From NCBI GenBank assembly GCA_045591035.1, contig JAZNSG010000046.1, positions 1 through 64,000 of the forward strand: a stretch of DNA of 64,000 bases, written 5' to 3'. The notes under the pieces were generated by a model that worked only from the letters and a program-made list of their open reading frames with translations, was not told where the DNA came from and made no database searches. Below, piece by piece: positions 25,040 to 34,600 of this stretch. This stretch comes from SIG440 sp045591035 (lineage in GTDB: Bacteria > Bacillota > Clostridia > Monoglobales > Monoglobaceae). Both the position numbers and the translations under genes were made by a program. The stretch's first letter is position 1, and each line of letters begins with the position of its first letter.

Positions 25040-25966
25040 TTATTCGCTGAAAACCGATTCCACAAGCTCGTCGGTGGCATCAGGGTCACAGATATAATAA
25101 GAAACACCGCCGATTGTCTGAGGGCTTCCGGGAAGCTGGTACATTTGTACGGATTCTGCAGAGAGGTTGCCGATTGTGCCAAGATGAACAAGCAAATCTT
25201 TGACAGTATAGTTTGTTCGTATATACTCACCGATTACTTCAAAAATATCTCCAGCTTTTGCGATATACTTGGGATTTACCTTCTGGTCGATAAGTGCTTT
25301 CAGGAAATCTTGTTGAGCATTTATTCTTCCCAAATCCGCATCGGCGTAGCCGGATCTGTACCTTACAAAATCGTGAGCGGCTTTGCCGTCAAGGTGTTGC
25401 ATACCCTTTTTAAGGTCGATATAAAGGTTTTGCGCCGGGTCGCTGTATTTCATATTAAAGGGGACATTGTAGTCAACGCCACCCAAAACGTCAATAACTG
25501 CCTTGAAACCTTCGAAATCCACACTTGCAAAGTAATGGATGGGAAGACCGGTGAGGTCCTTTACTTTTTGTACGCTGAGCTCTTCCGGTTCGTCAAGGTT
25601 GCCCCGTTTGACTTCCTGGGCACCTATTCCGATGGCTGAGTTTATTTTTTGATAACCATTGCCTATCCGAACGCGAGTATCACGGGGAATCGAAAGGATG
25701 CTCAGTTTGCCGGTTTTTCCGCTTAAACTTGCAACCATCATAGTATCGCTCCGCATACCGCCTTCGTCAACACCCAGAAGAAGAATGTTAACAACTCCGT
25801 CCCTGGAAAAATTGACAGCATCAAGGGAGCTAAGCAAAATGCTTTCGCCAAAATGTATGCTTGAAACAAGCTTTGCTGTTATGACGCCGCAAACTGTTGA
25901 AAGAATGATACAAAGTGAAGAAATTATCGCTAATATAATTTTTCCTCTTTTGTTAAAAAGTGCCAT
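25040..25966 (-). CDS. LytR-CpsA-Psr (LCP) family wall-polymer ligase
   Basis: 308 residues: short cytoplasmic N-terminus, one membrane helix at about 11-30, then the extracellular LCP domain. Phosphate-binding residues are visible in NILLLGVDEGGMRSDTMMVASL and LSILSIPRDTRV, with VDYVPFNMKYSDPAQNL-like and RYRSGYADADLGRINAQQDFLKAL segments later. LCP enzymes move undecaprenyl-linked polymers onto peptidoglycan. Co-transcribed with the GT-CsaB gene, so the likely cargo is the pyruvylated secondary wall polymer. Its mRNA should begin with a structured leader of about 210 bases. Confidence 0.93.
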   Translation of the reverse strand: MALFNKRGKIILAIISSLCIILSTVCGVITAKLVSSIHFGESILLSSLDAVNFSRDGVVNILLLGVDEGGMRSDTMMVASLSGKTGKLSILSIPRDTRVRIGNGYQKINSAIGIGAQEVKRGNLDEPEELSVQKVKDLTGLPIHYFASVDFEGFKAVIDVLGGVDYNVPFNMKYSDPAQNLYIDLKKGMQHLDGKAAHDFVRYRSGYADADLGRINAQQDFLKALIDQKVNPKYIAKAGDIFEVIGEYIRTNYTVKDLLVHLGTIGNLSAESVQMYQLPGSPQTIGGVSYYICDPDATDELVESVFSE

Positions 25967-26047
25967 AATGCATCATAACCTTTCTTGAAAATTCTAAAGC
26001 CTTATTCTTTGTCAGCTCTAAATACGATTATAACGAGTGTTCTTTGC

Positions 26048-26170
26048 CGAAATAGCGTGAATACGCTATTTCGCGACAGCAAAGATTTTGCTGCCGTGAA
26101 AATTCTTTTACAAAAGAATTTTCGAGGACCTCGTTGCAATGAAGTCTCAGGAAATTGCTTTGCAATTTCC
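26048..26170 (-). ncRNA. Array of tandem palindromes in the leader of the LCP-csaB mRNA
   Basis: At least four stem-loops in 123 bases: 26048-26073 (11-bp perfect stem), 26077-26093 (7-bp), 26098-26123 (about 10-bp), 26150-26170 (9-bp), plus the tight palindrome CGAGGACCTCG at 26123-26133. They lie between the predicted transcription start (about 26178) and the LCP start codon. No T-runs follow, so they are not terminators. It may be a regulatory leader or an inserted repeat element; the sequence matches no riboswitch I know. Confidence 0.55.
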
Positions 26171-26184
26171 CCAAAGATACATTC

Positions 26185-26213
26185 ATTATATATAATGGGT
26201 ATAAAAAAGTCAA
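26185..26213 (-). promoter_or_regulatory. Promoter of the LCP-csaB unit
   Basis: Minus strand: -35 TTGACT (26208-26213), 17-base spacer, -10 TATAAT (26185-26190). It predicts a 5' leader of about 210 bases containing the hairpin array. Confidence 0.75.
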
Positions 26214-26251
26214 CAAGTTAAGACGTTTTGAAATCAAAATTTAATATTTGT

Positions 26252-26533
26252 TCACATTTCACAGAGGTTCTTGTCGGATTTCCGGTAAAGCACGAATTTG
26301 TTTCCCATACAGTGAACAACCTGAGAATTTGTTTTTTCGGCAAGTTCCCGGGCGACTTCACGCACAGAAAGCATTGAGTTTTCAAGAACGTGCCCCTTTA
26401 TAAGCTCACGTGCTTCAAGGGCGTCGTCTATGAGCTTGATTGTGTTTTCGCCTATGCCGTCTTTACCTATTTGATAAAGTGATGGGACCTTGTTTGAAAG
26501 TCCTCTTAAGTATGCTCTTTCTTTGCTTGTCAT
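26252..26533 (-). CDS. yhbY: CRM-domain RNA-binding protein, YhbY family
   Basis: 93 residues, a single CRM domain. It starts MTSKERAYLRGLSNKVPSLYQIGKDG, which covers the conserved first helix and the GKxG loop (QIGKDGIGEN), followed by ALEARELIKGHVL. YhbY binds pre-50S ribosomal particles and is thought to aid large-subunit assembly. It lies 32 bases after rsmA, another ribosome-maturation gene, in the same transcript. Confidence 0.94.
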   Translation of the reverse strand: MTSKERAYLRGLSNKVPSLYQIGKDGIGENTIKLIDDALEARELIKGHVLENSMLSVREVARELAEKTNSQVVHCMGNKFVLYRKSDKNLCEM

Positions 26534-26565
26534 AAAAATTCTCCTTAATTTTCAAAGTAATTATT

Positions 26566-27426
26566 TCAGTCAGCCATCAAAAGGTCTGAAAGCCTTGCGA
26601 AATCCTCAAGGGTAAGTTTTTCACCACGAATATCAGGCTTAAGTCCACATTCCTCAATGCTTTTTGCAACGGTGGATTTATTTGCTTTTATATAAGGACT
26701 CCCTGAAAGGGCGTTGAGAAGAGTTTTTCGTCTTTGGCCAAAGGCTGATTTTATAACATCAAACAAAAACCTGCGGTCTTTTACATCAACCCGGGGCTTA
26801 TCCAAAACATCAAGCCTGATTACCACTGAGGCAACCTTTGGCTGAGGCATAAAGCAGTGGGGCTCGGCACGGCATACAAGCTTTGGTTCGGTATAAAACT
26901 GAACTGCGGCAGTAAGTGCACCATAATCCTTGCCACCGGGCTTTGCAACCATACGCTCGGCAACCTCTTTTTGTATCATAATGGTAAGGGATTTTACGGG
27001 GATATTATTCTCAAGAAAATTCATTATTATTGGTGTTGTTATATAATAAGGTAGGTTTGCAACAACAGCAACAGGCATATCCTGAAAATTTTCGGCTATA
27101 AGTGAGGGCAAATCTGTCTTCATAATATCTTCGTTAATTATATTAACATTATCAAAGGCCGAAAGGGTGTCCGAAAGCATAGGGATAAGCCGCTTGTCTA
27201 TTTCAACAGCCACAACCTTGCCCGCTTTCTTTGCAAGTTCTCCGGTTAGTGTGCCTGCGCCGGGGCCAACTTCAAGAACTCCCCAGGACTTGTCAATCCC
27301 CGAACCTGAAACAATTTTTTCAAGGACGTTTTTATCAATAAGAAAATTTTGTCCCAGGGCCTTTGAAAAAGAGAACCCGTGTTTTTCGATTACTGACTTT
27401 AATTCTGATGGGTTTGAAAGCGTCAT
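26566..27426 (-). CDS. rsmA: 16S rRNA dimethyladenosine transferase
   Basis: Dimethylates two adjacent adenines in the 3' hairpin of 16S rRNA using SAM; also known as KsgA. 286 residues. Visible: ALGQNFLIDKNVLEKIV near 20-36, SAM motif I VLEVGPGAGTLTGELA, the acidic loop VAVEIDKRL, catalytic NLPYYITTPIIMNFL, and the helical C-terminal domain with QRRKTLLNAL. It is closer to KsgA than to Erm resistance methylases by the NLPY motif and length. The start has AGGAGG 11 bases upstream. It is followed by yhbY and divergent from rpoB. Confidence 0.96.
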   Translation of the reverse strand: MTLSNPSELKSVIEKHGFSFSKALGQNFLIDKNVLEKIVSGSGIDKSWGVLEVGPGAGTLTGELAKKAGKVVAVEIDKRLIPMLSDTLSAFDNVNIINEDIMKTDLPSLIAENFQDMPVAVVANLPYYITTPIIMNFLENNIPVKSLTIMIQKEVAERMVAKPGGKDYGALTAAVQFYTEPKLVCRAEPHCFMPQPKVASVVIRLDVLDKPRVDVKDRRFLFDVIKSAFGQRRKTLLNALSGSPYIKANKSTVAKSIEECGLKPDIRGEKLTLEDFARLSDLLMAD

Positions 27427-27570
27427 TTTCGGGGGAACCTCCTTTTTTTGTCGGTGAGGGCGGGATTCAGGGAAAAAATTAATCTATAACATAACAACAG
27501 CATCGGATTTTATCCGATGCTCTATCAAAATCTTCCTGAAAATTGCCACAACAAAATTTTGCAAAAACCA
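27427..27570. other. rsmA-rpoB intergenic region, upstream part
   Basis: Between the rsmA start and the rpoB promoter. It contains a perfect 10-bp hairpin AGCATCGGAT/ATCCGATGCT (near 27500-27522) with no T-run. No gene is supportable. The 400-base gap continues as promoter and 5' leader of rpoB. Confidence 0.5.
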
Positions 27571-27599
27571 TTGACAAAGCCCAAAGCTTGTGATATAAT
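27571..27599 (+). promoter_or_regulatory. Near-perfect sigma-A promoter of rpoB-rpoC
   Basis: -35 TTGACA (27571-27576), 17-base spacer, -10 TATAAT (27594-27599): full consensus. The predicted 5' leader is about 225 bases and includes a TTTTTCAG/CTGAAAAA hairpin. A promoter this strong fits an essential, highly expressed gene. Confidence 0.85.
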
Positions 27600-27831
27600 A
27601 GCCATCTATTATAGTGCATATTTTTGCGTTTTTACCATTTTCACCACTATTTTTCATTGCTTTTTCAGTATAACACAAGGCTGAAAAAATTGCAATACTT
27701 CTTTGAAAATTTTTTGTGAAAATTTATGAAAATTACAAAAATTACCACTATATATTGTGCTGCATTACTTAATTTATATACAAATTTGGTTATCTTGCGG
27801 TATGACCGAAAATTTTGAAGAGGTGATTAAT

Positions 27832-30800
27832 TTGGTACATCCGGTGAAGCTTGGCAGAAACACCCGAATGAGTTACGGAAAGATAAGAGAAGTCATTGAT
27901 ATGCCGAATCTTATTGAAATCCAAAAAAATTCATATGAGTGGTTTTTGCGCGAAGGTCTTAAAGAGGTATTCCACGACGTGTCGCCCATTACGGATTATT
28001 CAGGGAATTTGATTCTTGAATTTATTGATTACAGAATCGATATGAATCCGAAATATGACATTGAAGAATGCAAAGAGCGTGATGCAACGTACGCTGCTCC
28101 CCTCAGAGTTAAAGTTCGGCTTATTAATAAAGAAACAGGCGAAGTTAAGGAACAAGAAATTTTCATGGGTGATTTCCCCATTATGACACCTTCAGGCACC
28201 TTTATTATTAATGGTGCTGAAAGAGTTATTGTCAGCCAGCTTGTTCGTGCACCATCGGTGTATTTTGATGAAAAGTTCGACAAAATCGGCAAAAAGCTTT
28301 TCTCGTCTCAGGTTATCCCCAATCGTGGTGCGTGGCTTGAATACGAAACCGACAGCAATGACCTTTTCCATGTAAAAATAGATAAAATGAGAAAAACTCC
28401 TATCACCGTTCTCATCCGTGCTTTGGGCTTCGGTACAGACGCTGAGATTACGGAGCTTTTTGGTGAGGACGAAAGACTTCTCCGCACAATGGAGAAGGAT
28501 ACCACCAAGACCGCAGACGAAGGCTTGTTGGAAATCTACCGCAAATTACGTCCCGGTGAGCCTCCCACAATTGAAAGTGCAAAGTCATTGCTTACTAACC
28601 TCTTCTTTGATCCAAAGAGATATGACCTTGCCCGTGTTGGCCGTTTCAAGTTCAACAAAAAACTTGCCCTTGATGAAAGAATAGTTGACAGAATTTCTGC
28701 CGAAAATCTTGTTGACCCCGAAACAGGCGAACTTATTGTTGCTGCAGACGAAAAAATTACAAAAGAAATGGCGGTTGCTCTTGAAAGATTAGGTGTGAAT
28801 GCTGTTTCGGTAAAAACCGAAGACGGTCAGGTTACCCGTGTTCTTTCAAACGGCATGGTTGATATGTCTCTTCTTGTGGATTACAACCCCCGTGATTATG
28901 AAATAAACGAAAAGGTTCGCTACAGCGTTCTTAAAGAAATCATAGCAGAATTCCCCGATATGAATTCAGATGAATTCAAGGCAGCGCTTCGTGAACGTCG
29001 TGACGAGCTTATTCCCCGTCACATTGTTGTTGATGATATTATTGCATCAATCTCTTATATCGGCAACTTAGCTGCAGGTATAGGCGATATTGATGATATT
29101 GACCATCTTGGAAACCGTCGTCTCCGCAGTGTTGGTGAACTTCTTCAGAACCAGTTCAGAATCGGTCTTTCAAGAATGGAAAGAGTTGTTCGTGAGAGAA
29201 TGTCTACTCAGGATTTGGATTCCATCACTCCCCAGACTCTTATAAACATTCGTCCTGTGACATCTGCTGTTAAAGAATTCTTTGGTTCTTCACAGCTTTC
29301 ACAGTTTATGGACCAGATTAACCCTCTTGGTGAGCTTACTCACAAGAGAAGACTTTCAGCACTCGGTCCCGGTGGTCTTTCTCGTGAAAGAGCCGGATTT
29401 GAGGTGCGTGACGTTCATCACTCACACTACAGCCGCATGTGTCCCATTGAGACACCTGAAGGTCCGAACATCGGTCTTATCAACTCACTTTCCGGTTTTG
29501 CAAAGGTTAATGAGTATGGCTTTATTGAAGCTCCTTACCGCAAGGTTGACAAAGAGACAGGCTGTGTTACCGATGAGGTTGAATATATGACAGCTGACTT
29601 TGAGGACGGATTCTATATCGCCCAGGCAAACGAACCGATTGCAGAGGACGGAAAGTTCATTGCTAAAAAGGTTGTTACAAGATACAAAGACCAGTTCCTT
29701 GAAGTAAACGCAGAACCCGGCAAATGCCGAGTTGACTATATGGACGTATCACCGAGACAGGTTACATCAATTGCAACAGCAATGATTCCCTTCCTTGAGA
29801 ACGATGATGCTAACCGTGCGCTTATGGGTTCAAACATGCAGCGTCAGGCTGTTCCACTTCTTCTTCCCGAATCGCCTATTATCGGCACGGGTATGGAGTT
29901 CAAGGCTGCCCGTGACTCAGGTGTTTGTATCCTTGCTAAAAACAGCGGTACAGTTTCAAAGGTATCTGCTCGTTATATTGAAATTAAAAACGATGACGGT
30001 GAAACAGATTCTTACAAACTCATAAAATTCACCCGTTCAAACCAGGGTATGTGCATAAATCAGCGCCCCATTGTTGTTGAAGGTGAAAGAGTTGAGAAGG
30101 GCGACATTATTGCCGACGGTCCTTCCACAAAGAATGGTGAAATCGGACTTGGAAGAAACATCCTTATCGGCTTTATGACCTGGGAAGGTTATAACTACGA
30201 GGATGCTATGCTCGTAAACGAGAGATTGGTTAAGGAGGACATTCTTACCTCTATTCATATCGAAGAATACGAGATTGAGTCCCGTGATACAAAGCTCGGC
30301 CCGGAAGAGATTACCCGTGATATCCCCAACGTGGGCGATGACGCTCTCCGTGATTTGGATGAGAGAGGTATTATCCGTATTGGTGCTGAGGTAGAAAGCG
30401 GGGATATCCTTGTTGGTAAAGTTACTCCCAAGGGTGAAACCGAGCTTTCTGCAGAAGAAAGACTTCTCCGTGCAATCTTCGGAGAAAAAGCCCGTGAGGT
30501 TCGAGATACATCACTTCGCGTTCCCCATGGTGAATATGGTATTATTGTTGATGTTAAAGTATTTACACGTGAAAACAGCGACGAGCTGCCCCCCGGTGTA
30601 AATCAGATAGTTCGCTGCTACATTGCTCAGAAGAGAAAGATTTCTGTGGGTGATAAGATGGCAGGTCGTCATGGTAACAAGGGTGTTATTTCAAGAATTC
30701 TGCCCGAAGAAGATATGCCATTCCTTCCCGATGGAACACCCCTCCAGATAGTGCTTAACCCCTTGGGCGTACCTTCGCGTATGAACATCGGACAGGTACT

Positions 30801-31593
30801 TGAGGTGCACTTGGGATATGCAGCAAAGGCTCTTGGCTGGAAGGTTGCAACTCCCGTATTTGACGGAGCAAACGAAGAAGATATTATGGACGCACTGGAA
30901 CAGGCTGGATATGACCGAGACGGAAAGACTGTTCTCTATGACGGAAGAACAGGTGAGCCTTTTGATAACCGTGTAACGGTTGGATATATGCATATGCTCA
31001 AACTTGCTCACTTGGTTGATGACAAAATCCATGCCCGCTCAACAGGTCCTTACTCACTTGTTACTCAGCAGCCCCTTGGTGGTAAAGCTCAGTTCGGTGG
31101 ACAGAGATTCGGTGAAATGGAAGTTTGGGCTTTGGAGGCTTATGGTGCAGCTTATACACTTCAGGAAATCCTGACAGTTAAGTCGGATGACGTGGTTGGC
31201 CGTGTAAAAACCTATGAAGCAATAGTCAAAGGCGAGAATATTCCAAAGCCGGGTATTCCTGAATCCTTTAAGGTTCTTATAAAGGAACTCCAGAGCTTGG
31301 CTCTTGATGTTACAGTCCTTGATGCAGACGGAAATGAAGTTATTCTTAAAGAGTCGGTTGACGACGAACCCGATGCACTTGCTGTCAATATTGACAGAAA
31401 TGAGGACGCTCCCGATAATCATTATGAAGAAGCTGATGATAGTGAATTCCACGAGGATGACCTTATTGACAGCGACCTCTTCTATGATTTTGAGGACACT
31501 GTTTCGGAAGATTCCATGGACGATGACGATATGGTTGGTTTCGACGAAGACAGCTTCGTTGACGATGAGTCTGTGGCAGAAGAAGAGTTTTAA
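27832..31593 (+). CDS. rpoB: DNA-directed RNA polymerase beta subunit
   Basis: About 1253 residues. The start is TTG at 27832: GAGGTG lies six bases upstream and it gives MVHPVKLGRNTRMSYGK, matching clostridial RpoB; the ATG at 27802 does not. The rifampicin-pocket segment GSSQLSQFMDQINP followed by THKRRLSALGPGGL is wild-type (D of FMDQ, H of THKR, S of RLSA all present), so no rif-resistance change is seen there. The C-terminal ~75 residues past the core are a strongly acidic Asp/Glu tail ending VAEEEF, longer than in many relatives. rpoC follows after 100 bases. Confidence 0.98.
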   Translation: MVHPVKLGRNTRMSYGKIREVIDMPNLIEIQKNSYEWFLREGLKEVFHDVSPITDYSGNLILEFIDYRIDMNPKYDIEECKERDATYAAPLRVKVRLINKETGEVKEQEIFMGDFPIMTPSGTFIINGAERVIVSQLVRAPSVYFDEKFDKIGKKLFSSQVIPNRGAWLEYETDSNDLFHVKIDKMRKTPITVLIRALGFGTDAEITELFGEDERLLRTMEKDTTKTADEGLLEIYRKLRPGEPPTIESAKSLLTNLFFDPKRYDLARVGRFKFNKKLALDERIVDRISAENLVDPETGELIVAADEKITKEMAVALERLGVNAVSVKTEDGQVTRVLSNGMVDMSLLVDYNPRDYEINEKVRYSVLKEIIAEFPDMNSDEFKAALRERRDELIPRHIVVDDIIASISYIGNLAAGIGDIDDIDHLGNRRLRSVGELLQNQFRIGLSRMERVVRERMSTQDLDSITPQTLINIRPVTSAVKEFFGSSQLSQFMDQINPLGELTHKRRLSALGPGGLSRERAGFEVRDVHHSHYSRMCPIETPEGPNIGLINSLSGFAKVNEYGFIEAPYRKVDKETGCVTDEVEYMTADFEDGFYIAQANEPIAEDGKFIAKKVVTRYKDQFLEVNAEPGKCRVDYMDVSPRQVTSIATAMIPFLENDDANRALMGSNMQRQAVPLLLPESPIIGTGMEFKAARDSGVCILAKNSGTVSKVSARYIEIKNDDGETDSYKLIKFTRSNQGMCINQRPIVVEGERVEKGDIIADGPSTKNGEIGLGRNILIGFMTWEGYNYEDAMLVNERLVKEDILTSIHIEEYEIESRDTKLGPEEITRDIPNVGDDALRDLDERGIIRIGAEVESGDILVGKVTPKGETELSAEERLLRAIFGEKAREVRDTSLRVPHGEYGIIVDVKVFTRENSDELPPGVNQIVRCYIAQKRKISVGDKMAGRHGNKGVISRILPEEDMPFLPDGTPLQIVLNPLGVPSRMNIGQVLEVHLGYAAKALGWKVATPVFDGANEEDIMDALEQAGYDRDGKTVLYDGRTGEPFDNRVTVGYMHMLKLAHLVDDKIHARSTGPYSLVTQQPLGGKAQFGGQRFGEMEVWALEAYGAAYTLQEILTVKSDDVVGRVKTYEAIVKGENIPKPGIPESFKVLIKELQSLALDVTVLDADGNEVILKESVDDEPDALAVNIDRNEDAPDNHYEEADDSEFHEDDLIDSDLFYDFEDTVSEDSMDDDDMVGFDEDSFVDDESVAEEEF

Positions 31594-31693
31594 TCCGGAA
31601 TTTCCTTTGAAAACTTAAAACCGTTCCCCCAGCGCTCATAGTGGTGGACGGATGCTTGATTATCTTTGTGAGCAGAAAGTCGAGTGATATATT

Positions 31694-34600
31694 ATGAGTG
31701 AAAATCAAACATTTGATGCCATTCAGATAGGCCTTGCTTCTCCTGAAAAGATTAGAGAATGGTCTCATGGTGAAGTTAAAAAGCCTGAAACTATAAATTA
31801 CAGAACCTTAAAGCCCGAAAAAGACGGACTTTTCTGCGAAAAAATCTTTGGTCCTCAAAAGGACTGGGAATGTCACTGCGGAAAGTACAAAAGGGTTCGC
31901 TATAAAGGCGTTGTTTGTGACCGCTGTGGCGTTGAAGTTACCCGTTCAAAGGTTCGTCGTGAAAGAATGGGACATATTGAACTTGCTGTTCCGGTATCAC
32001 ATATCTGGTATTTTAAGGGAATACCAAGCCGTATGGGTCTTATCCTTGATATGTCTCCGCGTCTTTTGGAAAAAGTGCTTTATTTCGCAGCATATGTGGT
32101 TATTGACCCGGGCAAGACAGGGCTTATGAAAAATCAAATCTTAAGCGAAAGAGAATATCGCGAAGAATGTGAAAAGTATGGTAATGATGCTTTCCGTGCC
32201 GGTATGGGTGCAGAGGCTGTTCTTGAAATGCTGAAAGAGATTGACCTTGAAGCACTTTATGAAGAACTCAAGGCAGACCTTGAGGGCGCAAAGGGCCAGA
32301 AGAAAATCCGTACAGTTCGTCGACTTGAGGTGGTTGATTCATTCCGTCAATCAGGCAACAAACCTGAATGGATGATTATGCCCGTTCTTCCGGTTATTCC
32401 ACCTGAAATCAGACCTATGGTTCAGCTTGATGGCGGCAGATTTGCCACTTCTGACCTTAATGATTTGTACAGAAGAGTTATAAACAGAAACAATCGTCTT
32501 AAGAGACTCCTTGACCTTGGTGCTCCTGAGATTATTGTTCGCAACGAAAAGAGAATGCTTCAGGAGGCAGTCGACGCGCTCATAGACAACGGCCGTCGCG
32601 GCAGACCTGTTACAGGTCCCGGAAACCGTCCCCTTAAATCCCTTTCGGACATGCTGAAAGGTAAGCAGGGTCGTTTCCGTCAGAACCTTCTCGGTAAGCG
32701 TGTTGACTATTCAGGTCGTTCGGTTATCGTTGTAGGTCCTGAACTTAAGATTTATCAGTGTGGTTTGCCAAAGAGAATGGCTTTGGAGCTTTTCAAACCA
32801 TTTGTTATGAAAAAATTGGTTAATGACGGTCTGGCACACAACATAAAATCCGCAAAGCGTATGGTTGAACGTGTTCGTCCTGAGGTTTGGGATGTGCTTG
32901 AAAGCGTAATTTCAGAGCATCCTGTGCTTCTTAACCGTGCACCTACACTTCACAGACTTGGTATTCAGGCATTTGAACCCGTACTTGTTGAGGGCAAAGC
33001 TTTGAAGCTTCATCCTCTTGTATGTACTGCGTTTAATGCTGACTTTGATGGTGACCAGATGGCTGTTCACCTTCCCCTTTCAGCAGAGGCTCAGGCTGAG
33101 GCAAGATTCCTTATGCTTTCAGCAAACAACCTGCTGAAACCCCAGGATGGTGCTCCTGTTACTGTTCCTACTCAGGATATGGTTCTCGGAAGCTACTATC
33201 TCACAATTCAGATTGACAACGAGCTTGGCGCAGGTAAGGTGTTCACCTCTGAAGATGAGGCAACATTGGCTTATGCTAACGGAGCTGTTGGTCTTCATGC
33301 TCCAATTAAAGTTCGCGTTACCCGTGAAATAGACGGTGAAAAGGTAACAGGCATCATTGATGCAACTGTTGGACGTCTTATCTTCAATGAAAAGATTCCC
33401 CAGGATTTGGGCTTTGTTGACAGAAGTCTTCCTGAGAACAAACTTGCCCTTGAGGTTGCATTCCGTGTTGACAAGAAAAAGCTCGGACAAATTATTGACA
33501 AGAGCATAAAGATTCACGGAATTACCGAAACTGCTACCCTTCTCGATGATGTTAAGGCTATGGGCTTCAGATATTCTACCCGCGGCGCTATTACTGTGGG
33601 TGTTTCGGATATCGAAATCCCTGAAGAAAAGAAAACGCTTCTTGCCGAGGCTGAGGCTGAGATTGATGTTATTACAAAGAAATACCTTCGTGGTATGCTT
33701 ACTGATGAAGAAAGATACGAAAAGGTAATAAAAATTTGGTCCGACACATCCAACAAGGTTACCGATGCACTTATGAAGAATCTGGATGAGCTTAATCCTA
33801 TCTTCATGATGGCTAACTCAGGTGCTCGTGGTAGTGTGAACCAGATTCGTCAGCTTGGCGCTATGCGTGGACTTATGGCGGATACATCAGGCCGCACAAT
33901 CGAAATTCCTATTCGTGCAAACTTCCGTGAAGGGCTTACCGTTCTTGAATACTTCATTTCAACTCACGGTGCTCGTAAAGGCCTTACAGATACAGCTCTT
34001 CGTACAGCTGACTCAGGTTATCTTACCCGTCGTCTTGTTGACGTTTCTCAGGATGTTATTATCCGTGAAGATGATTGTGGTACTGATGATGGTATCATAG
34101 TTAAGGACATCAAGGACGGAAACGAAATCATCGAGAAGCTCAAAGACCGCCTTGTGGGAAGAACCGCTTGTGAAAATGTTGTTCATCCTGAAACAGGTGA
34201 GGTTCTTTGTGAAAAGAACAATATGATTTCACCCAAAGCCGCAGAAAAGATAATTGCTGCAGGTATTGAATCTGTTAAAATCCGCAGTGTGCTCAAGTGC
34301 CGCTCTAAGTATGGCGTTTGTGCTAAGTGCTATGGTCACAACCTTGCAAACGGTGAAGCTGTTAACATTGGTGAGGCAGTTGGTATTATTGCGGCTCAGT
34401 CTATCGGTGAACCCGGTACACAGCTTACCATGCGTACCTTCCATGCCGGCGGTGTTGCGGGTGACGATATTACTCAGGGTCTTCCCCGTGTTGAAGAACT
34501 TTTTGAAGCAAGAAAGCCAAAGGGTCTTGCAATCATAGCTGAAATTGGCGGACGTGTTCAGATAAGCGAGAACAAAAAGAAACGTGAAGTTACTATTTTG

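Noticed and set aside
26028..26237. Open frame across the hairpin array upstream of the LCP gene
   Set aside because: Its codons are dictated by palindromes and it has no SD; non-coding leader is a better reading.
27757..27831. Upstream start for rpoB
   Set aside because: The added residues have no counterpart in RpoB, and the TTG at 27832 has the proper SD.
33119..33517. Open frame antisense to rpoC
   Set aside because: Opposite a highly conserved gene with no start signal or recognisable protein.
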